This document shows, piece after piece, positions 17,847 to 25,883 of a stretch of 64,000 bases of DNA. The translations under genes and the position numbers were made by a program. The notes under the pieces are model-generated. The model was not told the DNA's origin, made no database searches, and saw only the letters and a program-made list of their open reading frames with translations. Every line of letters begins with the position of its first letter. Position 1 is the first letter of the stretch. The stretch is from Candidatus Poribacteria bacterium. Lineage in GTDB: Bacteria; Poribacteria; WGA-4E; WGA-3G. The stretch is taken from positions 91,489 through 155,488 of the forward strand of contig JAPPII010000013.1 of assembly GCA_028820845.1 (NCBI GenBank), given 5' to 3'.

Positions 17847-18623
17847 ATGAAAAGATTGTCGCTCTTTACAATATGTCTCATAATTCTGGTCGCTTCTTGG
17901 GTCTTTCTGGAATTTGTCGTTGGGGGTCTCATATCCGTACCGATACCGGGTAGCGTGGTTGCGATGTATATGGGGTTGGTTATCATCGCGATCTTGGTGC
18001 ATATCTCCGTTGAAGACTCGCTCTTTCGGGAGTTCTTGCGGCCAATCCATGAAACCCTGGTCGATGACAGACGGCGGCTCCGCCGACGCGTTATCGCTGT
18101 GTTAATCCCGCTGTTCCTGCTCGGCTATACCTACTCGATTATCGCCCAGCGCGCGAATCCGCCTGGAAGCCCGCGGGACGCACATCCATCGCCGCCCCTT
18201 GAATTAACGTACAAAGATGAAGTCATTGGCACGATGCAAGATGTCGTGAACCCCTTCCGGCACTATGAAAAGGACGATCCGGAGGCGTTCAAGGCACACG
18301 TCGAGAATGGAAGACGCGTCTATCATCAGAATTGTTTCCCCTGCCACGGAGATCATCTCGATGGGCAAGGACATTTTGCCTCGTATCTCCAGCCGCTACC
18401 CGCTAATTTCCAAGACCCGGGCATTATTCCTAACTTCCAAGAATCTTTCTTCTTTTGGCGAATTGCCAAAGGTGGACCCGGGCTACCCGCAGCTGGAACG
18501 CCTTGGGATTCCGCAATGCCTATTTGGGAAGACCACTTGACGAAGGAGGAAATTTGGGATGTTATCCTCTTTCTGTCTGACTACACCGGTTATCAATTCC
18601 GTACCTTTGGGGAGGCACACTAA
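17847..18623 (+). CDS. Membrane-anchored monoheme cytochrome c
   Basis: 258 residues. Three likely membrane helices lie at residues ~5-25, ~33-52 and ~86-104, with a basic loop (DDRRRLRRR) between the last two. The C-terminal half is a class I cytochrome c: CFPCHGDHLDGQG near residue 167 and a Met ligand in SAMPIW near residue 228. The gene ends three bases before the next start. The context suggests a subunit of the same bd-like/multiheme assembly. Confidence 0.85.
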   Translation: MKRLSLFTICLIILVASWVFLEFVVGGLISVPIPGSVVAMYMGLVIIAILVHISVEDSLFREFLRPIHETLVDDRRRLRRRVIAVLIPLFLLGYTYSIIAQRANPPGSPRDAHPSPPLELTYKDEVIGTMQDVVNPFRHYEKDDPEAFKAHVENGRRVYHQNCFPCHGDHLDGQGHFASYLQPLPANFQDPGIIPNFQESFFFWRIAKGGPGLPAAGTPWDSAMPIWEDHLTKEEIWDVILFLSDYTGYQFRTFGEAH

Positions 18624-18625
18624 AA

Positions 18626-20410
18626 ATGATCTTTTGTCTGACGCAAAGCGTTAAATCACACGGTTGGTTAGACAACGTTCTTTACTTCAGATCCGCAAAC
18701 CTCCGTTGTCGGTTTGCTGCGGTTGTGTTGTTTCTGATTTTAGGAGTGTTCTCCATACTTACGGTGGTGGACGCGCAGAACGCGCCGGAGGCTTCCGAGA
18801 AAGGAAAAGAAGTCTATGAGCAAAGCTGCGCACACTGCCACGGCACGGAAGGTCGAGGCGACGGTGCCGCTGCTGAAAATTTGCTCCCGCAACCCAGAGA
18901 TTTCACACGTGGCTTGTATAAAATCCGTTCTACAGAAAGCGGGGAACTTCCGACTGACCAGGATCTCTTCGATATTATTACCGAAGGGATGCCGGGTTCG
19001 TCAATGCCCGGATGGGAAACTGCTCTAAGTGCTAATGATCGCTGGGAAGTCGTCGCTTATATTAAAACATTTCACGGTGGATTTAAAGAACGTGAGGCAC
19101 CGCCCCGAGAAATTAGCTTGGAAGGGAAAATACCCTATTCTCAAGAAAGTGTTGAGATTGGAAAAGGACTTTACACAGAACTCGGTTGTGTGGAATGCCA
19201 CGGTAACATCGGACGTGGGGATGGCACATCTGCGCCTACACTGACAGATGCTTGGAATTTCCAAACCTGGCCCGCAAATCTTACGCAAGGTTGGACTTAT
19301 CGGGGTGGTTCTGATGCCGAAGACATCTTCAAACGGTTCATCGGCGGGATCGCCGGTTCACCAATGCCTGCCTTTGAAGGCGATAGTTTCCTGAATTTCG
19401 GACTAACGGGAGGTGAGTCTGACCGCCTCATTGAATTAGAGAACAAAGATGAAATGACTGAGGCGGAGGAGGAGGAATCCGGGCAGCTTTATGAAAAGAT
19501 GGATGAGGCTGTTAACGTCGCTCTCACTCGAGCCGAAGGCACAGAGTTGACCGCAGCGGAACAGCAGATGTATGACAACGCAATGAAGGTCGTTTATGAA
19601 AAGAGTTGGCATCTGGCGAACTATGTGAAGTCGCTTATGCCTGAAGAACGTCCGGAATCTGCGATTGGCAATAACGTACTCCGATCGCAATATGTTCAAG
19701 GTGAATTGCCTACAATTGATGATACCGTTTGGGAAACGTCCGAAGCCAGCTATTTTCCACTCGTTGGGCAAATCATCGTTGAACCTCGGCAGTTTAACCC
19801 GACAATTGATGCCATAAACGTCAAATCGTTTTATAACGATACAGAGGTTGCCTTCCTCTTTATATGGGACGACCGAACATATACGACTGACGAAATAGAC
19901 GAGGAAACAGGTGAGACCCTTGAAGACGCGCTGGCAATCCAATTTCCTGTTAAAGTGCCACAAGGACCGACCGCACCGAAACCTTATTTCTTAGGGGGCG
20001 GTAGACTCCCTGTCTATCTCTGGCACTGGAAAGCCTCCGCACCTGAGCAGGTAACGGAGCTGACAGCTAAGGGGATCAGCAGTGCTGAGGTCCAGGAAGT
20101 CCAAGCCGACCTGCAGGTGAAAAGTGCTTACACGGACGGTCAATATAAATTGTGGGTGAAACGTGCTTTGAAGACCGAAGACAAGAAAGACTTACAACTT
20201 GATCCCGGTGTTTTTGTCCCGATCGCCTTTTCTGCTTGGGATGGTTCAAACGGGGACGTTGACACAAAGCGGACGATAACGAGTTGGTATACTTTCGTTC
20301 TTGAACCCGTCCCCTCTTCAAGGCGATTCGTTTATCCGCCTTTGATCGCAATTCTTTCTTTCGGATTGCTTCTTGGTTTACGCGCAGCCGTGCAGCGGCG
20401 AAATTCGTAA
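18626..20410 (+). CDS. Diheme cytochrome c fused to an ethylbenzene-dehydrogenase-like heme domain
   Basis: 594 residues; ATG 18626 follows GGGGAGG (18609-18615). The first ~30 residues precede a hydrophobic signal/anchor (FAAVVLFLILGVFSILTVV). Two class I cytochrome c domains follow: CAHCHGTEGRGDG near residue 70 and CVECHGNIGRGDG near residue 190, with Met ligands in SSMPGW and SPMPAF. Residues ~365-560 (ASYFPLVGQIIVEPRQF, FLFIWDDRTYT) look like the heme-b-binding gamma subunit domain of the ethylbenzene/DMSO reductase family. A C-terminal helix (PLIAILSFGLLLGL) anchors it. The protein could carry two c hemes and one b heme. Confidence 0.78.
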   Translation: MIFCLTQSVKSHGWLDNVLYFRSANLRCRFAAVVLFLILGVFSILTVVDAQNAPEASEKGKEVYEQSCAHCHGTEGRGDGAAAENLLPQPRDFTRGLYKIRSTESGELPTDQDLFDIITEGMPGSSMPGWETALSANDRWEVVAYIKTFHGGFKEREAPPREISLEGKIPYSQESVEIGKGLYTELGCVECHGNIGRGDGTSAPTLTDAWNFQTWPANLTQGWTYRGGSDAEDIFKRFIGGIAGSPMPAFEGDSFLNFGLTGGESDRLIELENKDEMTEAEEEESGQLYEKMDEAVNVALTRAEGTELTAAEQQMYDNAMKVVYEKSWHLANYVKSLMPEERPESAIGNNVLRSQYVQGELPTIDDTVWETSEASYFPLVGQIIVEPRQFNPTIDAINVKSFYNDTEVAFLFIWDDRTYTTDEIDEETGETLEDALAIQFPVKVPQGPTAPKPYFLGGGRLPVYLWHWKASAPEQVTELTAKGISSAEVQEVQADLQVKSAYTDGQYKLWVKRALKTEDKKDLQLDPGVFVPIAFSAWDGSNGDVDTKRTITSWYTFVLEPVPSSRRFVYPPLIAILSFGLLLGLRAAVQRRNS

Positions 20411-20419
20411 GTGAAAATA

Positions 20420-20503
20420 GATAACAAATAGTCAATTCTCAGTTATCAGTGTTCAAGACGAAAAGGGCTTTACCTAACAACTGGTAACTGACAACTGATA
20501 ACT
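20420..20503. repeat. Heptamer-built intergenic element, copy 6
   Basis: Left arm GATAACA, AATAGTC, AATTCTC, AGTTATC, AGTGTTC. Right arm AACAACT, GGTAACT, GACAACT, GATAACT at 20476-20503. A ribosome binding site (AAAGGAG) for the next gene follows. Confidence 0.78.
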
Positions 20504-20521
20504 ACAAATAAAGGAGAAAAA

Positions 20522-21301
20522 ATGAAAACCTATCTGTTAGCAAGTCTCGCGATACTTCTCGTGTGCTGTTATGTCGGTACTGCTTTTGCGGCTGATGGCG
20601 ATGCGGAAGTGGAAATGTTAGTATTTCCAGATGCCTATACCGCTTCGAGCGTCAGCAATGGCGGCACAATTAGCGGCGTCGTGAAGTTTGAGGGAGACGT
20701 ACCTGAAATGAAAATGCTCGAAATCACCAAGGACCAAGAGGTCTGTGCCGCCACCGAAAAGTACGATGAATCTCTGGTTGTCGGTGAAGGCAACGTTCTA
20801 AAAAATACCGTCGTTTATCTTATGGATATTTCGCAAGGTAAAGATTTCGACAAGGCTACCAAACTGGAAATGGACCAAAAGGGTTGTAAATTCACGCCGC
20901 ATGTCCAGATTGTTCCGCTCGGTGTACGGTTAACGATGCTCAACAACGATAGAGTTAATCACAACGTCCATATCTTCAGTAGCGTCAACAAACCGGTTAA
21001 CAAACAGCAGACGAAAAACCGTCGGAGAATGCCTCTCGCCGCAGTAAAGAAAGCGGAAGGTCCTGTGTCGGTAAAATGCGACATTCACGGTTGGATGTCC
21101 GCTTGGATTGCCTACGTACCGCATCCGTATTTCGCTGTGACGAACGAAAAGGGTGAGTTCACGCTTGAAGATGTTCCCGCAGGCACCTATAAACTCGGTT
21201 ATTGGCATGAGGCTTGTGGCACGAATAGCGCAGCACCTGTTTCTGTTACTGTAGAGGCGGGTGGCACTGTCACGCAAGATTTCGCACTCAAATTAAAATA
21301 A
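20522..21301 (+). CDS. Periplasmic cupredoxin-like copper protein with a CarboxypepD_reg-like tail, copy B
   Basis: 259 residues. The signal peptide is MKTYLLASLAILLVCCYVG... ending TAFA. The architecture equals that of 13484-14233: an N-terminal beta segment (GTISGVVKFEGD), a copper domain with VNHNVH near residue 142 and CDIHGWM near residue 184, and a C-terminal GEFTLEDVPAGTYKLGYWHE domain. All four type 1 copper ligands appear to be present. Two such proteins flank the bd-like/cytochrome block, so each may serve a different partner. The C-terminal ~20 residues are a short beta tail. Confidence 0.82.
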   Translation: MKTYLLASLAILLVCCYVGTAFAADGDAEVEMLVFPDAYTASSVSNGGTISGVVKFEGDVPEMKMLEITKDQEVCAATEKYDESLVVGEGNVLKNTVVYLMDISQGKDFDKATKLEMDQKGCKFTPHVQIVPLGVRLTMLNNDRVNHNVHIFSSVNKPVNKQQTKNRRRMPLAAVKKAEGPVSVKCDIHGWMSAWIAYVPHPYFAVTNEKGEFTLEDVPAGTYKLGYWHEACGTNSAAPVSVTVEAGGTVTQDFALKLK

Positions 21302-21367
21302 ATTTGCACACATCACGCTGTTGTGAATTATTCTTAGGCGCGCTTACAAAGCGCGCCAACTTCAGAA

Positions 21368-22285
21368 GTGAAAAACAGACTTGAGGTCGAAAATCTTTCG
21401 CATACCTATCAGACACGACGCGCACTTAATAATGTGAGTTTTAGTGTGTCTGCTGGCGAAATTTTTGGACTCCTCGGACCAAACGGAAGTGGGAAAACAA
21501 CCCTTTTTAGGATCCTTTCCACACTCATACCGGTAACATCCGGCACCGTTCGGATTCTCGGATATGATTTAAGCACCGAAGTAAAGGCAATTCGCCACCT
21601 CTTAGGTGTTGTTTTTCAGCATCCGGGATTAGATGTCAAACTCACTGTCACTGAGAATTTACGGCATCACGGGCATCTCTATGGACGCTCGGGTAAAACC
21701 CTGAACTGTCGGATTGTTGAACTCCTTGAAAGGGTCAATGTCTCCGACAGGGCAGCAGACCGCGTTGAAGTCCTATCTGGCGGTTTGCAAAGGCGGGTCG
21801 AAATTGCAAAAGCCATGCTCCATTCCCCACGTGTACTGCTCCTTGACGAGCCGACCAGTGGATTGGATGTAACTGTCCGTAGGCAGCTCAACGACGATCT
21901 CCGCGCGCTTGCAGATACGGAAGATATCCTCGTTCTCCTCACAACGCATCTGTTGGATGATGCGGAGGCTTGCAACCGGGTCGGTATCTTGAATAACGGC
22001 AGCTTGGTCGCTATCGGAGCACCTGATGAACTCAAGGCGCAAGTCGGTGGTGATGTTATTCTCATAGAGAGTGAATCTAACGAAACTCTCTCCACCGCAA
22101 TTGCCCAAAAGTTCGGCGTTTCACCGGTGTTAACGGGCGACCACCTCCGTGTGGAATGTGAACGAGGACATGAATTCGTTCGAGATGTCGTTGCCGCATT
22201 TCCAAATGAGATTCGGACAGTGCGATTCGGAAAACCGACATTGGAGGACGTATTCATAAAGTTGACCGGAAACCCATTCGTATAG
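21368..22285 (+). CDS. ABC transporter ATP-binding protein
   Basis: 305 residues from GTG 21368. Walker A is GPNGSGKTT (residues ~38-46), the signature motif is LSGGLQRR (~138) and Walker B is VLLLDEP (~158), followed by the usual His switch (LLTTHLLDDAE). The ~80-residue C-terminal extension is common in DrrA/CcmA-type exporters. It is coupled to the ABC-2 permease 97 bases downstream. The substrate is unknown; the location inside a respiratory cluster is compatible with cofactor, heme or copper handling, but that is inference. Confidence 0.92.
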   Translation: MKNRLEVENLSHTYQTRRALNNVSFSVSAGEIFGLLGPNGSGKTTLFRILSTLIPVTSGTVRILGYDLSTEVKAIRHLLGVVFQHPGLDVKLTVTENLRHHGHLYGRSGKTLNCRIVELLERVNVSDRAADRVEVLSGGLQRRVEIAKAMLHSPRVLLLDEPTSGLDVTVRRQLNDDLRALADTEDILVLLTTHLLDDAEACNRVGILNNGSLVAIGAPDELKAQVGGDVILIESESNETLSTAIAQKFGVSPVLTGDHLRVECERGHEFVRDVVAAFPNEIRTVRFGKPTLEDVFIKLTGNPFV

Positions 22286-22290
22286 AGGAA

Positions 22291-22381
22291 TGGCTATCGG
22301 CTATCAGCCATCAGTTGAAAGACGGATCTTCAACACTAAATGCCGCTTTGCTGACCGCTGACTGCTGACTGCTGACTGCTA
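22291..22381. repeat. Heptamer-built intergenic element, copy 7
   Basis: Left arm TGGCTAT, CGGCTAT, CAGCCAT. Right arm GCTGACC then GCTGACT three times at 22350-22377. The start codon of the permease gene (22382) directly abuts the right arm, so no Shine-Dalgarno sequence is present. Confidence 0.85.
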
Positions 22382-23155
22382 ATGAGACCGATTGCAACGA
22401 TATGGTGGCGCGAAATCATCAGGTTTTATCGACAACGGAGTCGGCTCTTCAGTGCTATCGCACAACCCTTGGTGTTTTGGATTCTCATCGGTAGCGGCTT
22501 GAGCGCTTCTTTTCAACCTTCTGGTGTCGTGAGTGGACCCGGTTATATCGAATACTTTTATCCGGGTATCGTCGTTTTAGTCTTGCTTTTTACGTCCATT
22601 TTCGCTACAATTTCTGTCGTAAATGATCGACGTGAAGGCTTCTTGCAAGGTGTACTCGTCGCTCCTGTCCCAAGGTGGCGGATTGTCCTTGCCCAAGCGT
22701 TAGGGGGGACAACGTTAGCCCTCTTACAAGGCGTGCTGCTCCTAATACTCGCACCCATAACAGGCATTCGATTCGGTGTGGCATCGCTCTTTATCACCCT
22801 CGGCGTGATGACGCTTTTAGCGTTTGGCTTGACAAACTTGGGACTGCTTATCGCGTGGCGGATGGACTCGACGCAAGGGTTCCATGCAATTATGAATCTC
22901 CTGCTAATTCCGATATGGCTCCTTTCCGGCGCGTTTTTTCCGAGTACGGGTGTCCCCGGTTGGTTAGCATGGACAATGAAATTCAATCCACTAACGTATG
23001 GGCTCGCAGCCTTTCGGCACAGCCTCTACCTTGACACCACTGTAAAAGCATTTGGAGACGGACCATCTTGGATACTCTCTATGCTGATTACCAGTCTATT
23101 TTGTATTTTGACGTACGTAGGAGCAACGCTTATCGCGTCTACACAAACGAATTAA
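22382..23155 (+). CDS. ABC-2 type transporter permease
   Basis: 257 residues with six likely membrane helices. The family hallmarks are a short cytosolic N-terminus ending WREIIRFYRQR, NDRREGFLQGVLVAPVPRWRIVLAQ between helices 2 and 3, and a WLLSGAFFPSTGVPGWL motif near residue 180. It forms an exporter with the ATPase encoded just upstream. The ATG lies against a heptamer repeat and lacks a ribosome binding site, so translation may depend on coupling or on leaderless-like initiation. Confidence 0.9.
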   Translation: MRPIATIWWREIIRFYRQRSRLFSAIAQPLVFWILIGSGLSASFQPSGVVSGPGYIEYFYPGIVVLVLLFTSIFATISVVNDRREGFLQGVLVAPVPRWRIVLAQALGGTTLALLQGVLLLILAPITGIRFGVASLFITLGVMTLLAFGLTNLGLLIAWRMDSTQGFHAIMNLLLIPIWLLSGAFFPSTGVPGWLAWTMKFNPLTYGLAAFRHSLYLDTTVKAFGDGPSWILSMLITSLFCILTYVGATLIASTQTN

Positions 23156-23157
23156 AT

Positions 23158-23250
23158 AGCAGTCAGCCGTCAGTAAAGAGGACTCCGGTTTATCAGGAAC
23201 CTCTTTACTGGAAGCCGAAAGCGCAGCGACCTGATTGCCGATAGCCATTA
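23158..23250. repeat. Heptamer-type element, copy 8, with an internal perfect hairpin
   Basis: Outer sequences AGCAGTCAGCCGTCAG and GATTGCCGATAGCCATTA are of the heptamer family. The core is a perfect 11-bp inverted repeat (CAGTAAAGAGG at 23171-23181, CCTCTTTACTG at 23200-23210). The CTCTTTACTG/GCCGAAAGC core is shared with the copy inside the kinase gene at 61001. Confidence 0.72.
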
Positions 23251-23263
23251 AAAGGAGGACTGA

Positions 23264-23929
23264 ATGCTTCGATGGCTCCCTGATAACGTATCAACGTTCG
23301 GGCAAGGCGTTGATAACCTCTTTTACGCAATTTATTACATTACGCTCGTTACACTAATCCTTGTGATTGGAACCCTTATTGTTTTCCTGATTAAATATCG
23401 CCATCGGGAAGGTCATAAGGCGGAATACATCGAAGGCAGCACAACGCTTGAAATCACTTGGACAGCTGCTACGACTGTGATTGTCTTTGGGCTTGCAATG
23501 TTCAGTTACCCACAGTGGAATAATATTAAGTCGCCCACACAATTTCCTGAGAATCCAGATGTTGTCGTTCAAGTTAGCGGAAAACAGTTCAACTGGGATA
23601 TGACGTACCCTGGACCCGATAACGAATTTGGTACGGATGATGACTTGACATTGGAAAATGAGCTGCATGTACCTGTCAACGCGGTCGTGCATATCCGGTT
23701 AACCGCTGTGGATGTCATTCACAGTTTTTTTGTGCCGGAATTAAGGCTCAAACAAGACGCATTGCCCGGTCGGTTTATTGATGTCTGGTTTGAGGCGATA
23801 AAGGCAGGACGCTATGAAATTCCATGTGCTGAACTCTGTGGATTCGGACATTCTGGAATGCTGGGATACCTCAATGTGCATGCGCAAACGGACTACGATG
23901 CCTGGCTACAAGAAAGATGGCCTCAGTAG
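23264..23929 (+). CDS. coxB: Cytochrome c oxidase subunit II
   Basis: 221 residues; the start has AAAGGAGG (23250-23257) upstream. Two N-terminal membrane helices (residues ~25-48 and ~65-85) anchor a periplasmic cupredoxin domain. The binuclear CuA ligands are intact: a His in VDVIHSFFVPEL and the CAELCGFGHSGM motif near residues 187-198. Presence of CuA shows that the donor is a cytochrome c or copper protein and not a quinol. The W/F-rich KQFNWDMTYPG segment is typical. It ends 20 bases before subunit I. Confidence 0.95.
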   Translation: MLRWLPDNVSTFGQGVDNLFYAIYYITLVTLILVIGTLIVFLIKYRHREGHKAEYIEGSTTLEITWTAATTVIVFGLAMFSYPQWNNIKSPTQFPENPDVVVQVSGKQFNWDMTYPGPDNEFGTDDDLTLENELHVPVNAVVHIRLTAVDVIHSFFVPELRLKQDALPGRFIDVWFEAIKAGRYEIPCAELCGFGHSGMLGYLNVHAQTDYDAWLQERWPQ

Positions 23930-23949
23930 GCGCAAGGAGAACAATAAAT

Positions 23950-25773
23950 ATGCACGATAATGAACATACTTCACACCATCACGAAGAAAGTTTTATTCGC
24001 AAATACATTTTTTCACTCGACCACAAGACGATCGGTAAACAGTTCCTTATCTATGGACTGATTATGTTCTTCCTCGGTGGCGGGTTGGCACTCCTCTTTA
24101 GATGGCAGCTCGCCTATCCCGAAAGACCGCTCCCGATTATCGGGGCTTCCACACAATACATGGAGGAAGGTGAAATCGTCACAGGTGCCGACAGGATGTG
24201 GGAGCGCATCTATGAGTCCGAGAAAGAGGAATGGCTTGAAGTCAATATGCCCAACGGTGTTATCGAACCCGCATTTTACAATATGCTGTTCACGATGCAC
24301 GCCACTATTATGGTATTTTTCGTCGTTGTCCCAATTTTAGTGGGTGCCTTCGGAAACTTCCTAATCCCCTTGATGATTGGAACGCGCGACATGGCGTTTC
24401 CGATCCTCAACATGCTCTCTTTTTGGTTTGCAGTCCTCGCCGCAGTCCTCATGACAATTGGATTCTTTGTACCGGGTGGACACGCCGCAGCGGGATGGAC
24501 AGGCTATGCACCGCTCTCTTCTGATGCGCAGTGGACGGGGGTGGAATGGGGACAAATCCTCTGGGGGTTGAGTCTGTTTGTTCAGGGGCTTTCTTCGCTC
24601 GTCGGATCTATTAATTATATCACCACGATTATCAATATGCGCGCACCGGGAATGACATTTTTCCGGATGCCTTTGGTGATTTGGTCGCTTTTCATCGTTG
24701 CAATCTTGTTGCTACTCGCTTTCCCCGTACTCTCGTCCGCAATTGTGCTGCTCGTCTTTGATAGGCTTGCAGGGACAACGTTTTTTACGCCTACGGCGGA
24801 AGGTGGCGGCGACCCGCTCCTGTGGCAGCACCTTTTCTGGTTCTTCGGACACCCTGAGGTCTATATCCTCATCTTACCGGGTATGGGTATCGCTTCTGAG
24901 CTAATTGCTGTCTTTTCACGGAAACCGATCTTCGGATACCGTTCGATGGTCTACGCTATGATTGCCATCGCCTTTTTGGGATGGATCGTCTGGGGACACC
25001 ACATGTTCCAGAGCGGCATGCGACCCGGACTCGGCTCTATCTTCATGACAACAACGATGCTTATTGCTGTGCCATCGGCTATCAAAACATTTAACTGGCT
25101 CGGCACGATGTTCAAAGGCTCCATCCGGTTCACAACCCCGATGCTCCACGGTATCGCTTTCGTCTCTATGTTTGTGATTGGTGGCTTGAGCGGTATCTAC
25201 ATGGCAAACACGCCAGTTGACATCTTCATCCACGATACCTACTACATTGTGGCGCATATTCACTACGTTGTGTTCGGCGGAAGCCTGTTCGCTATTTTCG
25301 GCGGTATCATCTTCTGGTTCCCGAAAATGTACGGGCGGTACATGAACGATGTGCTATCCAAAATTCACTTCTGGTTGACTTTTGTCGCGTTCAACTGCAC
25401 ATTCTTCCCGATGCATATTCTCGGTGTAGGTGGGCACATGCGACGCATCTCCAACCCGATGCAGTACGAGTTCCTCCAAGGCTTTGAGGGCATGAACATC
25501 TTTATCACGATGAGTGCGTTCACGCTCGGTTTCGCACAATTGATACTCGTCTTTAACTTCTTCTGGAGCATGTACAAAGGAAAAGTCGCCGAACAGAATC
25601 CGTGGCACGTCAATACACTGGAGTGGGAAGCACCGACACCCGTACCACACGGCAACTTCGGGCAAATTCCGACTGTCTACCGCGGTCCCTATGAATATAG
25701 CGTCCCGGATGAAGAAGATGATTGGATTCCACAAGCACGACCTGAACATGCACCCGCAACAGGCGGAGACTAA
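23950..25773 (+). CDS. coxA: Cytochrome c oxidase subunit I
   Basis: 607 residues from ATG 23950 (AAGGAG at 23935-23940). About twelve helices. Low-spin heme ligand in TMHATIMVF, CuB ligands in GHPEVYILILPG and WGHHMFQSGM, and the heme pair in VAHIHYVVFGG are all visible. The Glu in GHPEVYILILPGMG marks an A-type heme-copper oxidase channel region. The loop between helices 1 and 2 is unusually long and acidic (residues ~55-105, EEGEIVTGADRMWER). It reduces oxygen to water and pumps protons, with heme A made by the neighbouring ctaA/ctaB products. Confidence 0.96.
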   Translation: MHDNEHTSHHHEESFIRKYIFSLDHKTIGKQFLIYGLIMFFLGGGLALLFRWQLAYPERPLPIIGASTQYMEEGEIVTGADRMWERIYESEKEEWLEVNMPNGVIEPAFYNMLFTMHATIMVFFVVVPILVGAFGNFLIPLMIGTRDMAFPILNMLSFWFAVLAAVLMTIGFFVPGGHAAAGWTGYAPLSSDAQWTGVEWGQILWGLSLFVQGLSSLVGSINYITTIINMRAPGMTFFRMPLVIWSLFIVAILLLLAFPVLSSAIVLLVFDRLAGTTFFTPTAEGGGDPLLWQHLFWFFGHPEVYILILPGMGIASELIAVFSRKPIFGYRSMVYAMIAIAFLGWIVWGHHMFQSGMRPGLGSIFMTTTMLIAVPSAIKTFNWLGTMFKGSIRFTTPMLHGIAFVSMFVIGGLSGIYMANTPVDIFIHDTYYIVAHIHYVVFGGSLFAIFGGIIFWFPKMYGRYMNDVLSKIHFWLTFVAFNCTFFPMHILGVGGHMRRISNPMQYEFLQGFEGMNIFITMSAFTLGFAQLILVFNFFWSMYKGKVAEQNPWHVNTLEWEAPTPVPHGNFGQIPTVYRGPYEYSVPDEEDDWIPQARPEHAPATGGD

Positions 25774-25789
25774 GAGAAGATATCAAGGA

Positions 25790-25868
25790 AGAATGGAAGA
25801 ATGGAAGAATGGGCATACCAACCTCCCATTCTTCCGACCTTCCAACCAAGAATCTTCCATTTTTTGTT
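25790..25868 (+). promoter_or_regulatory. Hairpin with tandem GGAAGAAT units between coxA and the heme A synthase gene
   Basis: Three GGAAGAAT-type units are followed by a perfect 11-bp stem (25803-25813 with 25825-25835, 11-base loop). A second possible pairing (ATGGAAGA with TCTTCCAT at 25853-25860) is directly followed by a T-run. It could be an attenuating terminator or a transcript-processing site. Confidence 0.5.
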
Positions 25869-25883
25869 TTCTGGGAATATGGC

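Noticed and set aside
17216..17986. Leftward 256-residue Ser/Val-rich reading frame
   Set aside because: Lies opposite the diheme cytochrome gene whose CxxCH and Met motifs are clear; composition is that of an antisense shadow.
22291..22381. CRISPR-like repeats
   Set aside because: Units of seven bases directly repeated without spacers, and no cas genes; these are the heptamer elements.
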